This document shows positions 35,729 to 44,180 of a DNA stretch of 64,000 bases, piece after piece (positions within the stretch are counted from its first letter, which is position 1; every line of letters begins with the position of its first letter). The notes under the pieces were generated by a model. That model did no database searches. It worked only from the letters and a program-made list of their open reading frames with translations, and had not been told where the DNA came from. A program made the translations under genes and the position numbers. Source of the DNA: Bacteroidaceae bacterium (lineage in GTDB: Bacteria; Bacteroidota; Bacteroidia; Bacteroidales; Bacteroidaceae); the NCBI GenBank assembly GCA_017448825.1, contig JAFSKR010000027.1, positions 1 to 64,000 on the forward strand, written 5' to 3'.

Positions 35729-36799
35729 ATGAAGAAGTTTGTCTTGACCACAACGTTCGCATTGGTGGGAATGTCTTTGCAGGCACAAAAGCAGTTTGTA
35801 GTTGTGAAGGAAAATCCTATCACGAGCGTGAAAAACCAACATCGTAGTGGAACATGTTGGGACTTCGCTACGTTGGGATTTTTTGAAAGCGAGATTCTCC
35901 GAAATACGGGGAAAACCTATGACCTGTGCGAAATGTTTGTGGTGAACAAAGACTATATGGACTGTGCTACCCATTTTGTGAGAATGCATGGATACAGCCA
36001 GATTACGGAAGGTGGTTCTGCTGACGATGTGTTGGACATCATCAAGCTGCATGGCATTTGCCCTGAGGATGCGATGCCCGCACCAGGCTCGTTGGTGGGG
36101 GATAGTCTTGCCAATTTCAAAACCTTTATACCCCAATTGGAGCAAACTATCAGAAATGCTGTGAAAGATGAAAAGCACCCATCGGCACATTGGCGCGACA
36201 GTGTGCAGTTGGTCATCAATCGGCACGTCGGTCAGTGTCCAGAGCAGTTCACTTATGAAGGAAAGACATATACTCCTCAGTCGTTTGCCGAGAGTTTAGG
36301 ATTGGATTGGGATAACTACATCAGTTTGACGAGTTTCATGCATCATCCTTTTGAAAAGTGGTTCATCATCGAATCTCCTTATAAGTGGCGGCTGAAACCC
36401 AGTTATAACATTCCGATCGACCAATTGCTTGCTGCGTTGGACAGAGCATTGGAAGCAGGATATTGTGTGGCATGGGGTGGGGATGTCTCTGGTGATTTCA
36501 CTCGCACAGGACTTGCCATCTTGCCCGATGGTGTGACTCCATCGCAAGAACTCCGCCAACAGCAGTGGGATGATTGGACATTCACCTATGACCATGTGAT
36601 GCTGATATATGGCACAGCCGTTGATGAGCAGGGTAAACCCTACTATATGGTCAAGAATTCATGGGGGACAGCAGGAGATTACAAAGGTATTTGGTATATG
36701 TCACGGGACTATATGGCACTTAACACGACTTATCTTTTCCTGAATCGTGAGGCATTGCCCAAACAAATGTGTAAGAACATGGAGAAACTTGTTTTTTAG
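35729..36799 (+). CDS. Secreted C1 cysteine peptidase, bleomycin hydrolase/PepC-like
   Basis: 356 residues with a signal peptide ending LQAQ. The papain-type triad is visible: Gln37 and Cys43 in NQHRSGTCWDFA, His in YDHVMLIYG, and Asn in VKNSWGTAGDYKG. The helical insertion and ELCEMFVVN-like segment (DLCEMFVVNKDYMD) match the bleomycin hydrolase/aminopeptidase C branch, though it is shorter than the ~450-residue cytoplasmic enzymes. Likely a periplasmic or secreted aminopeptidase that trims peptides. Stand-alone, ended by the strong hairpin at 36817. Confidence 0.92.
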   Translation: MKKFVLTTTFALVGMSLQAQKQFVVVKENPITSVKNQHRSGTCWDFATLGFFESEILRNTGKTYDLCEMFVVNKDYMDCATHFVRMHGYSQITEGGSADDVLDIIKLHGICPEDAMPAPGSLVGDSLANFKTFIPQLEQTIRNAVKDEKHPSAHWRDSVQLVINRHVGQCPEQFTYEGKTYTPQSFAESLGLDWDNYISLTSFMHHPFEKWFIIESPYKWRLKPSYNIPIDQLLAALDRALEAGYCVAWGGDVSGDFTRTGLAILPDGVTPSQELRQQQWDDWTFTYDHVMLIYGTAVDEQGKPYYMVKNSWGTAGDYKGIWYMSRDYMALNTTYLFLNREALPKQMCKNMEKLVF

Positions 36800-36816
36800 T
36801 ATATCTTTAAAGATTG

Positions 36817-36867
36817 AAAAATCCCCATTCATGTCGCGATGAGCACATGAATGGGGATTTTTATTTT
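36817..36867. terminator. Strong bidirectional terminator
   Basis: An 18-bp perfect stem: AAAAATCCCCATTCATGT (36817-36834) and its complement (36845-36862), loop CGCGATGAGC. The T-run on the plus strand and A-run on the left give terminators for both the peptidase and the convergent phosphatase gene, whose stop codon overlaps the stem's right end. Confidence 0.93.
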
Positions 36868-37331
36868 TGTGTCTCTAAATAGTCCAACAACCCTTCGCAG
36901 GCATCTTCCAGGATTTCGATGACATTTTCAAAGCCTTGGTCACCACCGTAATATGGATCGGGTACATGGTCGATGACGTGCGTCTGGCAAAAATCTGTCA
37001 TGCGGACAATTTTCGTTTCAGCCTCCACGGTTGGGGCAAGTCGGTGTAGCCGTTCCCAGTTGCTATCGTCCATGCTGACAATTAGGTCAAACACGTCAAA
37101 GTCCACCTCTCGTACAGGTCTGGAAATGTGTGTCAGAAGGTATCCGTGCCTTTTGGCGTGAAACTTCATTCGTGGGTCAGCCCCCTCACCTTCATGGTAA
37201 CTGATGAGTCCTGCGGAATCTATTTCATACTCCGTGCCAAGTCCTCTTTCTTTCACGAGTCTCCGCATCACAGCCTCTGCCATTGGTGAACGGCAGATGT
37301 TCCCTAAGCATATAAAGAGAATCTTTTTCAT
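36861..37331 (-). CDS. Low-molecular-weight protein-tyrosine phosphatase
   Basis: 156 residues. The CX5R P-loop is FICLGNICRSPMAE (Cys8, Arg14) at the N-terminus, and the general acid Asp lies in DPYYGG near residue 127, the classic LMW-PTP layout. In bacteria these enzymes often control tyrosine kinases of polysaccharide export, but no such kinase is nearby. Third gene of a probable YjbQ-tcdA-phosphatase operon with gaps of 54-58 bp. Confidence 0.95.
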   Translation of the reverse strand: MKKILFICLGNICRSPMAEAVMRRLVKERGLGTEYEIDSAGLISYHEGEGADPRMKFHAKRHGYLLTHISRPVREVDFDVFDLIVSMDDSNWERLHRLAPTVEAETKIVRMTDFCQTHVIDHVPDPYYGGDQGFENVIEILEDACEGLLDYLETQK

Positions 37332-37385
37332 TGTTTGGCTTCCTTTCTTCCGTTTGTTATTTGGGTTCGTCCGATGAGTCTCATT

Positions 37386-38102
37386 TTATTGTTTCGTGAT
37401 ATCTTGAATAACGAGAGCTGCCAGCATGAAACCGAAAATGGCGGTGATGTGGGCGATGGTGCCGTTGCCTTTGTCATTGGGGTCTATGGGTTTCTTGTTC
37501 TCCTGCAATTCGTCGGAATAGACGCACTGGAATTTGCGCTTGGGAAACACTTTCTCGTGCTTGAAGCGGTTGCGGAGGGCACGTGCCAGTGGGTCGCCCT
37601 GCACTTTCCAAAATTCGGCGGTTTTGATGCGCGTGGGGTCAAGTTTCAGAGCTGCACCCATTGACGAGAAGAACTTCGCTTGCGTCTGTGTGGCCATCAA
37701 GATGAGTAGTGCCTTATCTTTCAGCGAGTCGATGGCATCGATGATATAGTCATAGCTGTCAAGTTCGAAACTTTCTGCCGTTTCTGTTGTGAAAATCTGT
37801 TGTAGGGCGGTGATTTCTGCGGATGGGTTGATGCTGAGCAGTCGCTCCTTCAAGACACAGACCTTCGCCTGTCCCACCGTCTTCGTAGTCGCCATCAACT
37901 GGCGGTTGATATTTGTGATGCACACGCAGTCGGGGTCAACAATCGTGAGTTGACGGATGCCAGAACGAATCAGGCTTTCTGCACACCATGACCCCACGCC
38001 ACCCACGCCAAATATAATGACACGTTTTTGGGCAATGCGGCTCATGGTCTCGTCGCCCAACAGTAGTTCCAATCTGCGGAAAATCGCTTGTTCTATCGCC
38101 AT
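37386..38102 (-). CDS. tcdA: tRNA threonylcarbamoyladenosine dehydratase (TcdA/CsdL)
   Basis: 238 residues of the ThiF/E1 superfamily. The nucleotide-binding site is VIIFGVGGVGSWCAE, with DPDCVCITNINRQ (Asp and the Asn-Arg pair) and the ATP-adenylation region IIDAIDSLKDK. KTAEFWKVQGDPLARALRNRFK and the Cys-containing FQCVYS are typical of TcdA rather than MoeB or ThiF. It cyclises t6A37 to ct6A in ANN-decoding tRNAs using ATP. Confidence 0.93.
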   Translation of the reverse strand: MAIEQAIFRRLELLLGDETMSRIAQKRVIIFGVGGVGSWCAESLIRSGIRQLTIVDPDCVCITNINRQLMATTKTVGQAKVCVLKERLLSINPSAEITALQQIFTTETAESFELDSYDYIIDAIDSLKDKALLILMATQTQAKFFSSMGAALKLDPTRIKTAEFWKVQGDPLARALRNRFKHEKVFPKRKFQCVYSDELQENKKPIDPNDKGNGTIAHITAIFGFMLAALVIQDITKQ

Positions 38103-38160
38103 AGTTTGTTTCTCCCAGTTGATTTTTTCTTTACATGGTCTTGCTAATCTTGGAATCCTT

Positions 38161-38574
38161 TTATTCCCCCATGATTGTTGCTACCAGTTTTCGAGTCCCA
38201 CCATAATTTCGGTATTCGCAAAAGTAGATTCCCTGCCAGGTTCCCATATTCAAGCGCCCGTCAGTGATGGGGATGGTCAGGCTAACACCACTTAGTGTTG
38301 ACTTTGCATGAGCAGGCATATCATCGGCCCCCTCTAAGGTATGCTCATACTCTGGCCTGTTTTCTGGCACGAGGCGGTTGAAAATGGTTTCCATATCAAC
38401 CCTCACGTCAGGGTCGGCATTTTCATTGATGCTCAATCCACAACTTGTATGCTTGCAAAAAAGGTTGATGATGCCAGTCTTGGGTAGTTGGGGCAACTGA
38501 CGCAGAATCTCGCTGGTCACCAGATGAAAGCCTCTCGACATGGGCTTTAAGGTTATTTCTATTTGATGAATCAT
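38161..38574 (-). CDS. YjbQ-family (UPF0047) protein
   Basis: 137 residues from ATG 38574 (MIHQIEITLKPMSRGFHLVT). UPF0047 hallmarks are present: GIINLFCKHTSCGLSINENADPDVRVDME, the central His, and the C-terminal MGTWQGIYFCEYRN strand, with HTLEGADDMPAHAKSTLSGVSLTIPI between. Relatives have weak thiamine-phosphate synthase activity in vitro; the physiological role is unclear. A -7 box (CAAAATTA, 38599-38606) precedes this start, which excludes the longer frame reaching 38631. Confidence 0.93.
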   Translation of the reverse strand: MIHQIEITLKPMSRGFHLVTSEILRQLPQLPKTGIINLFCKHTSCGLSINENADPDVRVDMETIFNRLVPENRPEYEHTLEGADDMPAHAKSTLSGVSLTIPITDGRLNMGTWQGIYFCEYRNYGGTRKLVATIMGE

Positions 38575-38598
38575 GCTGAATATCGTTGAAAATCGCCA

Positions 38599-38606
38599 CA
38601 AAATTA
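38599..38606 (-). promoter_or_regulatory. -7 box of the YjbQ-tcdA-phosphatase operon
   Basis: CAAAATTA on the plus strand reads TAATTTTG on the minus strand, 25 bp before ATG 38574. Confidence 0.55.
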
Positions 38607-38654
38607 CTAAAAAACGCTCAAAAACAACCATACGGAAAGTGAACTTGTGTTATT

Positions 38655-38688
38655 TTTGTTATTTTCTAATAGAATTTGTGTAATTTTG
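38655..38688 (+). promoter_or_regulatory. Promoter of the rhodanese-MBL gene
   Basis: TTTG at 38655-38658 and TAATTTTG at 38681-38688, spacing 22 bp. The ATG at 38736 follows after a ~45-bp leader. Confidence 0.65.
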
Positions 38689-38735
38689 TAGCCCAATCTA
38701 TGAATTTCTATTGTAAGACATAAATATAAAGGCGT

Positions 38736-39791
38736 ATGAAGAAAATCATCACTTCCTTGCTGGCAACGCTTGGGCTGACAACAGCCTGCGGACAACAGAA
38801 TTTTGACCATGCAGACGTTCATGCATTCTCTGAACTGAAAGAAGAATTGAATGTTGTGGTGCTGGATGTACGTACTGCCGCAGAATTTGCGGAGGGGCAC
38901 ATTGAGGGGGCTATCAATATCGACCAAGGACAAGACGATTTTATGGCAAAAGCCAAGGCGGCTCTGCCCCTCTCGAAGACTATCGCCGTTTATTGCAGAA
39001 GTGGTCGCCGGTCTTCCCGTGCTGCTGGAATGCTTGCTGCGGAAGGTTACAGGTGTGTGAACCTCAACGGTGGTATCATGGCTTGGGAAAAGGCAGGAAT
39101 GGGCGTGACAACTGACACCTACGAGATAGATGTGTTCAAGACTAAGAGTGGAAAGACGGTAAAGTTCCATGCGTTAGTTCACGCCAGCATACGGATGGAG
39201 TATGATGGTCTCGAGATTGAGATTGACCCTGTGACAAAACTTGGAAACAAGACGATTGACTACACCACCATGCCGAAGGCAGACTACCTTTTTGTGACGC
39301 ACGAACATGGTGATCACTTCGACAAGGAAGCCATCAAGCTCTTGTCTAACGAGAAAACACACCTTGTGATGAATGGGCGGTGTGTGGATATGTATGGTGC
39401 TGGTGAAACGATGAAGAATGGTGATAAGATACAATTGACAGACGATTTCTCTATAGAGGCTGTTCCTGCCTACAACATCACGGAAGGCCGTACCCAGTTT
39501 CATCCCAAGGGGCGTGACAATGGCTATATCTTAACCATCGACGGTCTGCGAATCTATATTGCTGGCGATACGGAGGATATTCCTGAGATGGAGGCTATCA
39601 AGGACATTGACATCGCTTTCTTGCCCTGCAATCAGCCTTACACGATGACCACAGAGCAGCTGATTAGAGCGGCGAAGACCATCAAGCCCAAGGTGCTTTT
39701 CCCCTATCACTATGGACAAACAGATGTGAGCACCATTCCTTCGATGCTGCAAAGTGAAGGAGTGGAAGTCAGGATTAGGCATTACGAATAG
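38736..39791 (+). CDS. Secreted rhodanese-metallo-beta-lactamase fusion, putative lipoprotein
   Basis: 351 residues. The N-terminus (MKKIITSLLATLGLTTACGQ) is a signal peptide with a possible lipobox Cys18. Residues ~25-120 are a rhodanese domain: VVLDVRTAAEFAEGHIEGA, active-site loop CRSGRRS (Cys86) and NLNGGIMAWEKAG. Residues ~140-351 are a UPF0173-like metallo-beta-lactamase: THEHGDHF (His188, His190, Asp192, His193), IYIAGDTEDIPEM and a C-terminal FPYHYGQTD histidine. The order is the reverse of CstB/PRF-type sulfur dioxygenase fusions. Sulfur-linked chemistry in the envelope is inference; the MBL half alone would be a metal-dependent hydrolase. Confidence 0.9.
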   Translation: MKKIITSLLATLGLTTACGQQNFDHADVHAFSELKEELNVVVLDVRTAAEFAEGHIEGAINIDQGQDDFMAKAKAALPLSKTIAVYCRSGRRSSRAAGMLAAEGYRCVNLNGGIMAWEKAGMGVTTDTYEIDVFKTKSGKTVKFHALVHASIRMEYDGLEIEIDPVTKLGNKTIDYTTMPKADYLFVTHEHGDHFDKEAIKLLSNEKTHLVMNGRCVDMYGAGETMKNGDKIQLTDDFSIEAVPAYNITEGRTQFHPKGRDNGYILTIDGLRIYIAGDTEDIPEMEAIKDIDIAFLPCNQPYTMTTEQLIRAAKTIKPKVLFPYHYGQTDVSTIPSMLQSEGVEVRIRHYE

Positions 39792-40094
39792 CAGCGATGT
39801 AAAATGTATGGTGTCCATCTATGTCCATGCCTCGTGTCTTTATGGGTTCATTGCTCGTATCTTATTCCATTCCTTCCCCGTATCTTATTTAATCAATTCC
39901 CCGTATTTGATTCGTTTCCTTGCCTGTTGTCTTCAACGACACTGTTCCGTGGCTGGTTTTGACCTGAAGGGCATACGAAAAAGGGCGTAAACAAATTGCT
40001 TCGTTTACGCCCTTTTTTTGTGCCATTACTGGAGATGCTATCAGAAAACCCATCAATGGTTATTTTATGGACACGGTCTGATGAGTGAAATATT
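39792..40094. other. Intergenic region with convergent terminator
   Basis: The 303-bp gap between convergent genes holds one strong hairpin, AAAAGGGCGTAAAC (from ~39979) / GTTTACGCCCTTTTTTT (to ~40018), with the T-run on the plus strand and A-run on the minus. Upstream is a T/C-rich stretch with two loosely repeated TCCCCGTAT segments (~39876-39905). No gene is seen. Confidence 0.6.
39978..40019. terminator. Bidirectional terminator between the rhodanese-MBL and CE2 genes
   Basis: Perfect stem of about 14-16 bp (AAAAGGGCGTAAAC with GTTTACGCCCTTTT), loop AAATTGCTTC, flanked by T-run on the right and A-run on the left. Confidence 0.9.
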
Positions 40095-41189
40095 TTACCA
40101 CTGCATGAGTTCGCGCAGATATGGAGTGAGTTCGTCCGCCATCTTTTGGTGCTGGCGTATGGAGGGGTGCCATGAGGCACCATAACCGAGGTCACCCGTC
40201 TGTGGTGTGAAGTCGAAGCGATAGACCTCGGAGTCCCCCTGCTGATGGGCCTTGGCAACAACGGTGTCCATTGCCTTTTGGGCGGTGGGGAGGTCGGTTT
40301 CGCCACGCATCATGCAGCCACAGAGAAAGACAATTTTGGCATCGGGATAGTGGGAACGAACCTGTCGATAGAGGTCCTGGTACCCTTTGAGCAGCAGCTT
40401 AGGATCGGCACCCGTGGTGGAGGTGTCGTTGGTGCCCAAGTTGATGCACACCACCTGTGGAGTGTAGCGTGAGAAGTCCCACAGGTATTCCTTATTATAT
40501 AATAATGTGTGTGGGTATTCGGTGTTCATGTTCACCGCATCGCCAGTGCGGAGTCCGTTGTAGTTGCGATAGACCCCGATGCCGCTACGTGCCACCACCA
40601 GATGTTGTGCGTCAAGACGACGTGCCGTGATGGCGGCATAGGTGTGGTAGTGGTTGGCGGTAGCCTCCAGATAGGGTGCGTTGGCATCGGTCGCCTCGAC
40701 ACCGTAGCCGCAAGTGATGCTGTTGCCGATGAACTCGATGCGGCGGTCGGGCAGGGCAGGGGCTGGTGCCAAGGCTTGCCCTTGATCTACAATGAAACCA
40801 CGAAATTCGGGCAGACGCTCGTAGCCTTCGCCCACATACATCACCTTTGCTTGGTGGATGCCTTGGGGCAATGCGGTGGCAAGAGTGACGATGGAGTCGG
40901 AAGTGTTGAAGAATGACACCTTGAAGGCTTCACCCTCGTCGATTTGTGCCATGAAGTAGCCGCTGTAGGGCTTTGCCATCATCTGGAGCGAGGTGCCTGT
41001 GAAGCCTGTGCGTATCTGCACACCAGGGAAGGTGAACACGGGACGCTCGGAATTGGAGTCTTCGATGCGCCCGATGTATTGTATGTTGGGGTCGGTGGGT
41101 TTAATCACTGTTCCTTGGGGGGCTACCGTCTGGGCACAGAGGGTGAGTGCCGACAGGAGAAAACTGACGAAAAAGATGTTACGGCTCAT
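40095..41189 (-). CDS. CE2-type acetyl(xylan) esterase, SGNH hydrolase
   Basis: 364 residues with a signal peptide ending LCAQ. Residues ~35-140 are the jelly-roll domain of CE2 enzymes (TFPGVQIRTGFTGTSLQM, YFMAQIDEG). The SGNH domain follows: block I FIGNSITCGYGV (Ser nucleophile), NHYHTYAAITAR, block III INLGTNDTS and block V ASWHPSIRQH (His). CE2 esterases deacetylate xylan or glucomannan chains. It overlaps the GH51 gene by 4 bp (ATGA) and is the last gene of that operon. Confidence 0.92.
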   Translation of the reverse strand: MSRNIFFVSFLLSALTLCAQTVAPQGTVIKPTDPNIQYIGRIEDSNSERPVFTFPGVQIRTGFTGTSLQMMAKPYSGYFMAQIDEGEAFKVSFFNTSDSIVTLATALPQGIHQAKVMYVGEGYERLPEFRGFIVDQGQALAPAPALPDRRIEFIGNSITCGYGVEATDANAPYLEATANHYHTYAAITARRLDAQHLVVARSGIGVYRNYNGLRTGDAVNMNTEYPHTLLYNKEYLWDFSRYTPQVVCINLGTNDTSTTGADPKLLLKGYQDLYRQVRSHYPDAKIVFLCGCMMRGETDLPTAQKAMDTVVAKAHQQGDSEVYRFDFTPQTGDLGYGASWHPSIRQHQKMADELTPYLRELMQW

Positions 41190-43639
41190 TTTTTCTTGCT
41201 TTTGTTAAGTGGATGGATGCGCAGGATGCTGAAGGAGTAGGGAGGTAGAGGCAAGGTGAACTCGTTGGCGATGGTGAGGGTCGTGGTGTTGTTTACGTCC
41301 CAATCGCGTGCTCGGTCTGGTTGACTGGCTTTCGACAGCACCATGAGGTCGGCGGTGGGGTTGTAGCCGTTCATGGCGTCGGCTCCCAGCTGAATTGCTA
41401 CGGTTGATGCCTTGGGCAGGAGGCTCACCACCTTGATGATGAGGTCGCCTGTCTGACTGTCGATGACAACAGACTGGTCGATGCGTGTGCGCACGTCATT
41501 GTTGCCGTCCACTTGCAGGTCAGAGTAAATGTATTCGTCGCCGGTGTTCTGTCCGAAGGCGCGTTGCACATAGTAGTTGGCGGTGGGCTTCACTTCGGTG
41601 TTGTTGAAGTAGATGAGGTCGGGATTCCAGCTGGTGTGCCCCTCCTTGGCGAGCAGGGGTGCGTATGAGGACATGACCACCACGTCGGCGTTGCGTTCTA
41701 CGTTAGTCAGATAGGCAGCCTCGATGAGGGCGTTGCTGACATTGTTGCCTTTCGAAGCCCATTCGCCGAGGTAGACCTTGGTACCCTGACGGTCGTAGTT
41801 GTCATAGAAGTCGCGGTGGTGGAAATACCAGCCAGGGGAGTTATAGTAGTGCTCGTCCACAATGGGGATGTCCTTTTCTTTTGCTTCCTGCCAACCATAT
41901 TCGTAGTCGCTGCCTTCCCAGAATGGTCCTACAGTACCGACGATGGTGATTTCGGGATGTGCTTTCTTCACTCCTTCGATGAGGAAACGGTATCTTTCGA
42001 GGAAGGTGTCGCCGATGAGGTCTTCGTTGCCAATGCCCAAATACTTGAGGTTGAAGGGCTTGGGATGTCCTGCCTTGGCACGGATTTTTGCGAGTTCGGA
42101 AGTCTTGGTATCACCGTTTGCCCATTCGATGAGGTCGATGAGTTCTTGCAGATAGCTCTCCATCGTGAGGGGCTTGCCCATGTAGGTGTAGGGTGAGGGC
42201 TTTCCGTTCAGGTCTTTCTCGAAGGGGATGCCACCCTGCTGTCCGTTGCCACCCTTCCATGAGTTTTGACAAGGAACACCTGCTGCCAGCACAGGAAGCG
42301 GTTCTGCACCGATGTCTTCGCAGAACTGAAAGTACTCATAGAAACCCAGTCCTCGCGTCTGGTGATAGCTCCAGATGTTCATGTCGGGTTGACGTTCCCA
42401 CAGGTCACCCACCGTGGCTTGCCAGTGGTAGATGTTGTTGATGCCCTGACCATGGGAGGCACAGCCACCAGGGAAACGGACGAAGCGGGGACGGAGGTCG
42501 GCAATCACCTCTGCCAAGTCTTTGCGCAGACCGTTGGTGTGCCCCTTGAAGGTCTCTTGTGGAAAAAGAGAGACGAAGTCGATATGGATGTTACAGGCTT
42601 CGAGTGGCTCTATAACAAGTATTGCCTTTTCTGCTGATGAAGAGGGAGTTAAGACAAATTTTTGCTGCTTCCATTCTTTCGTGGCTTTGAGGGTGGTAGA
42701 GGCAATGGAGGAACCATCGTTCACGAGACTGACGCGAAGGCTTCCTGCACCTTTGGTGAAGAGGGATAGGTTATATTTCTTTCCTTTTTGTAGGGCGATG
42801 CCATCCCAACCTTCATTGATGAGTCGGGCACCTTTTGTCGTTGTTTTCAGTACGGCATAGTGGGCGTTGTTGGGGTGAATGGGTGCATCGGAAGCGATGC
42901 TCCACGTGGTGCCTTCTCCTTCCAGTCGCCATGCTGTCTGGGCATTCCATCCACGATGGTCGTCGGCGGTGTATTCAAAGTCTCGATTTTGGATAAGTTC
43001 AGCATACAAACCACCATCGGCAGCATAACTGATGTCCTCAAAAAAGATTCCCATCAGATTGGGGGAAATGGCCTTGCGGTCGTTCCAATTGATGGTCAAA
43101 GTGGAAGTGAGGTTGTCCATCTTGCCTTCGAGCACTTTGCCAGTCTCAATGAAGTTCTCGCGTTCCCAGACTCCGTTTTGATTAGCCAAACGTTGCTTGG
43201 TAATCAGGTTCTTCAACCCTTCGTAAGGGATGCGGATGATGTTGTTCTCGGAAGCCTTCTGTTGCTCGGAAAGTACCTTCTGAAAGTCACTTTCAGACAA
43301 ATAGGGATAATCCTGTGGCTTCCAAAGAGAGAAATTGCTGGAGCGTGTTACGGCTATCTGTGGATGTTTGGGGTTCGGTATGAAAGTGGCGTGATACTCC
43401 TTTCCGTCATAGGAGAGAACAGGGTAGTAGAGTTTCTTCTCGCTGCCCCAGGGACCATAGTCACTCTCGAAGAGGTTGCAGGAAACGTGTGTCCAGTGCT
43501 GCTTATCTACCGAGTAAGCTATTTGAAAGTCGCGTGTGCCGTTCTTCACATCAGGACGTACATAGACAGAGTCTGGATGGTTGGCGAGTGCTGGCACAGA
43601 GGTAAGTGTAATCGCAATAGTCAGTAAAAGTTGTTTCAT
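41186..43639 (-). CDS. GH51 alpha-L-arabinofuranosidase with N-terminal extra domain
   Basis: 817 residues with a signal peptide (VPALANH). GH51 core: MGIFFEDISYAADGGLYAEL, RFVRFPGGCASHG, the acid/base Glu in YLGIGNEDLIG, and the nucleophile Glu in VYLGEWASKGN; HYYNSPGWYF lies between. A CBM4-like sandwich is inserted near residues 235-360. Ahead of the core, ~150 residues (FQIAYSVDKQHWTHV, YHATFIPNPKHPQIAV) look like beta-propeller blades, as in GH43 or sialidase-like proteins. Releases arabinose from arabinoxylan or arabinan. It follows a small lipoprotein gene by 13 bp. Confidence 0.93.
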   Translation of the reverse strand: MKQLLLTIAITLTSVPALANHPDSVYVRPDVKNGTRDFQIAYSVDKQHWTHVSCNLFESDYGPWGSEKKLYYPVLSYDGKEYHATFIPNPKHPQIAVTRSSNFSLWKPQDYPYLSESDFQKVLSEQQKASENNIIRIPYEGLKNLITKQRLANQNGVWERENFIETGKVLEGKMDNLTSTLTINWNDRKAISPNLMGIFFEDISYAADGGLYAELIQNRDFEYTADDHRGWNAQTAWRLEGEGTTWSIASDAPIHPNNAHYAVLKTTTKGARLINEGWDGIALQKGKKYNLSLFTKGAGSLRVSLVNDGSSIASTTLKATKEWKQQKFVLTPSSSAEKAILVIEPLEACNIHIDFVSLFPQETFKGHTNGLRKDLAEVIADLRPRFVRFPGGCASHGQGINNIYHWQATVGDLWERQPDMNIWSYHQTRGLGFYEYFQFCEDIGAEPLPVLAAGVPCQNSWKGGNGQQGGIPFEKDLNGKPSPYTYMGKPLTMESYLQELIDLIEWANGDTKTSELAKIRAKAGHPKPFNLKYLGIGNEDLIGDTFLERYRFLIEGVKKAHPEITIVGTVGPFWEGSDYEYGWQEAKEKDIPIVDEHYYNSPGWYFHHRDFYDNYDRQGTKVYLGEWASKGNNVSNALIEAAYLTNVERNADVVVMSSYAPLLAKEGHTSWNPDLIYFNNTEVKPTANYYVQRAFGQNTGDEYIYSDLQVDGNNDVRTRIDQSVVIDSQTGDLIIKVVSLLPKASTVAIQLGADAMNGYNPTADLMVLSKASQPDRARDWDVNNTTTLTIANEFTLPLPPYSFSILRIHPLNKSKKK

Positions 43640-43652
43640 AGGTTATTGTAAG

Positions 43653-44069
43653 TTAGGGGGTTACGGTGAATTGGGTGGAGATGGTGCCCATCGGTGCTGG
43701 GTCGAGATAGGGTTGTTTGCCCGAATAAGCTGCCATGAGGGTGGGGCGCACCGTGAGTGTATAAGTGGCAACAGAGTCGGGGGCGATGAAGGTGAAGGTG
43801 GTCTCCGATTTGGAACTTCCACAGGTGAATTCGCCAGCCACAGCTGCAGGGTTGGTGGCATATTTGTAAGTGCCGTTCACGTAGCTGCCTTGGTCGCTGA
43901 ATGTAAGGGTCGCCTTCAGCGTGTCACCTGGCGATGCTACGGAGGGAGATACGGTGAGTTCGCCAAAGACTGGCATTTTGGATGTTGTGTCGTTGTCGTC
44001 GCTGCAACTGGAGAGAATTGTAGATGCTGCAACAAAGAGGGCTGCGAACAAAAATATGTTCTTTTTCAT
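43653..44069 (-). CDS. Small putative surface lipoprotein
   Basis: 138 residues. The signal peptide ends in a lipobox (STILSSC) followed by SDDND, an acidic patch similar to Bacteroidetes lipoprotein export signals that direct proteins to the cell surface. The rest is beta-rich and Ig-like (LKATLTFSDQG, ATYTLTVRPTLMAAY). Being the first gene of the lipoprotein-GH51-CE2 operon, it may bind glycans or scaffold the two enzymes; this is inference. No known domain recognised. Confidence 0.85.
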   Translation of the reverse strand: MKKNIFLFAALFVAASTILSSCSDDNDTTSKMPVFGELTVSPSVASPGDTLKATLTFSDQGSYVNGTYKYATNPAAVAGEFTCGSSKSETTFTFIAPDSVATYTLTVRPTLMAAYSGKQPYLDPAPMGTISTQFTVTP

Positions 44070-44112
44070 TGTTTTTGAATGTTTTTTGTTAAGATAGTAT
44101 GATATTTTTCGG

Positions 44113-44120
44113 CAAAGTTA
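44113..44120 (-). promoter_or_regulatory. -7 box of the lipoprotein-GH51-CE2 operon
   Basis: CAAAGTTA on the plus strand reads TAACTTTG on the minus strand, 43 bp before the lipoprotein ATG. Confidence 0.6.
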
Positions 44121-44143
44121 TCGATTTTTATTGAAATTACCAT

Positions 44144-44151
44144 TATATTTG
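44144..44151 (+). promoter_or_regulatory. -7 box of the riboflavin synthase operon
   Basis: TATATTTG at 44144-44151, only 29 bp before the ribE ATG. The leader is too short for an FMN riboswitch. Confidence 0.55.
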
Positions 44152-44180
44152 CACACATTATTAATATTTATTTAGAAATT

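Noticed and set aside
44101..44180. FMN riboswitch ahead of ribE
   Set aside because: The leader after the -7 box is under 30 nt and lacks RFN-element sequences.
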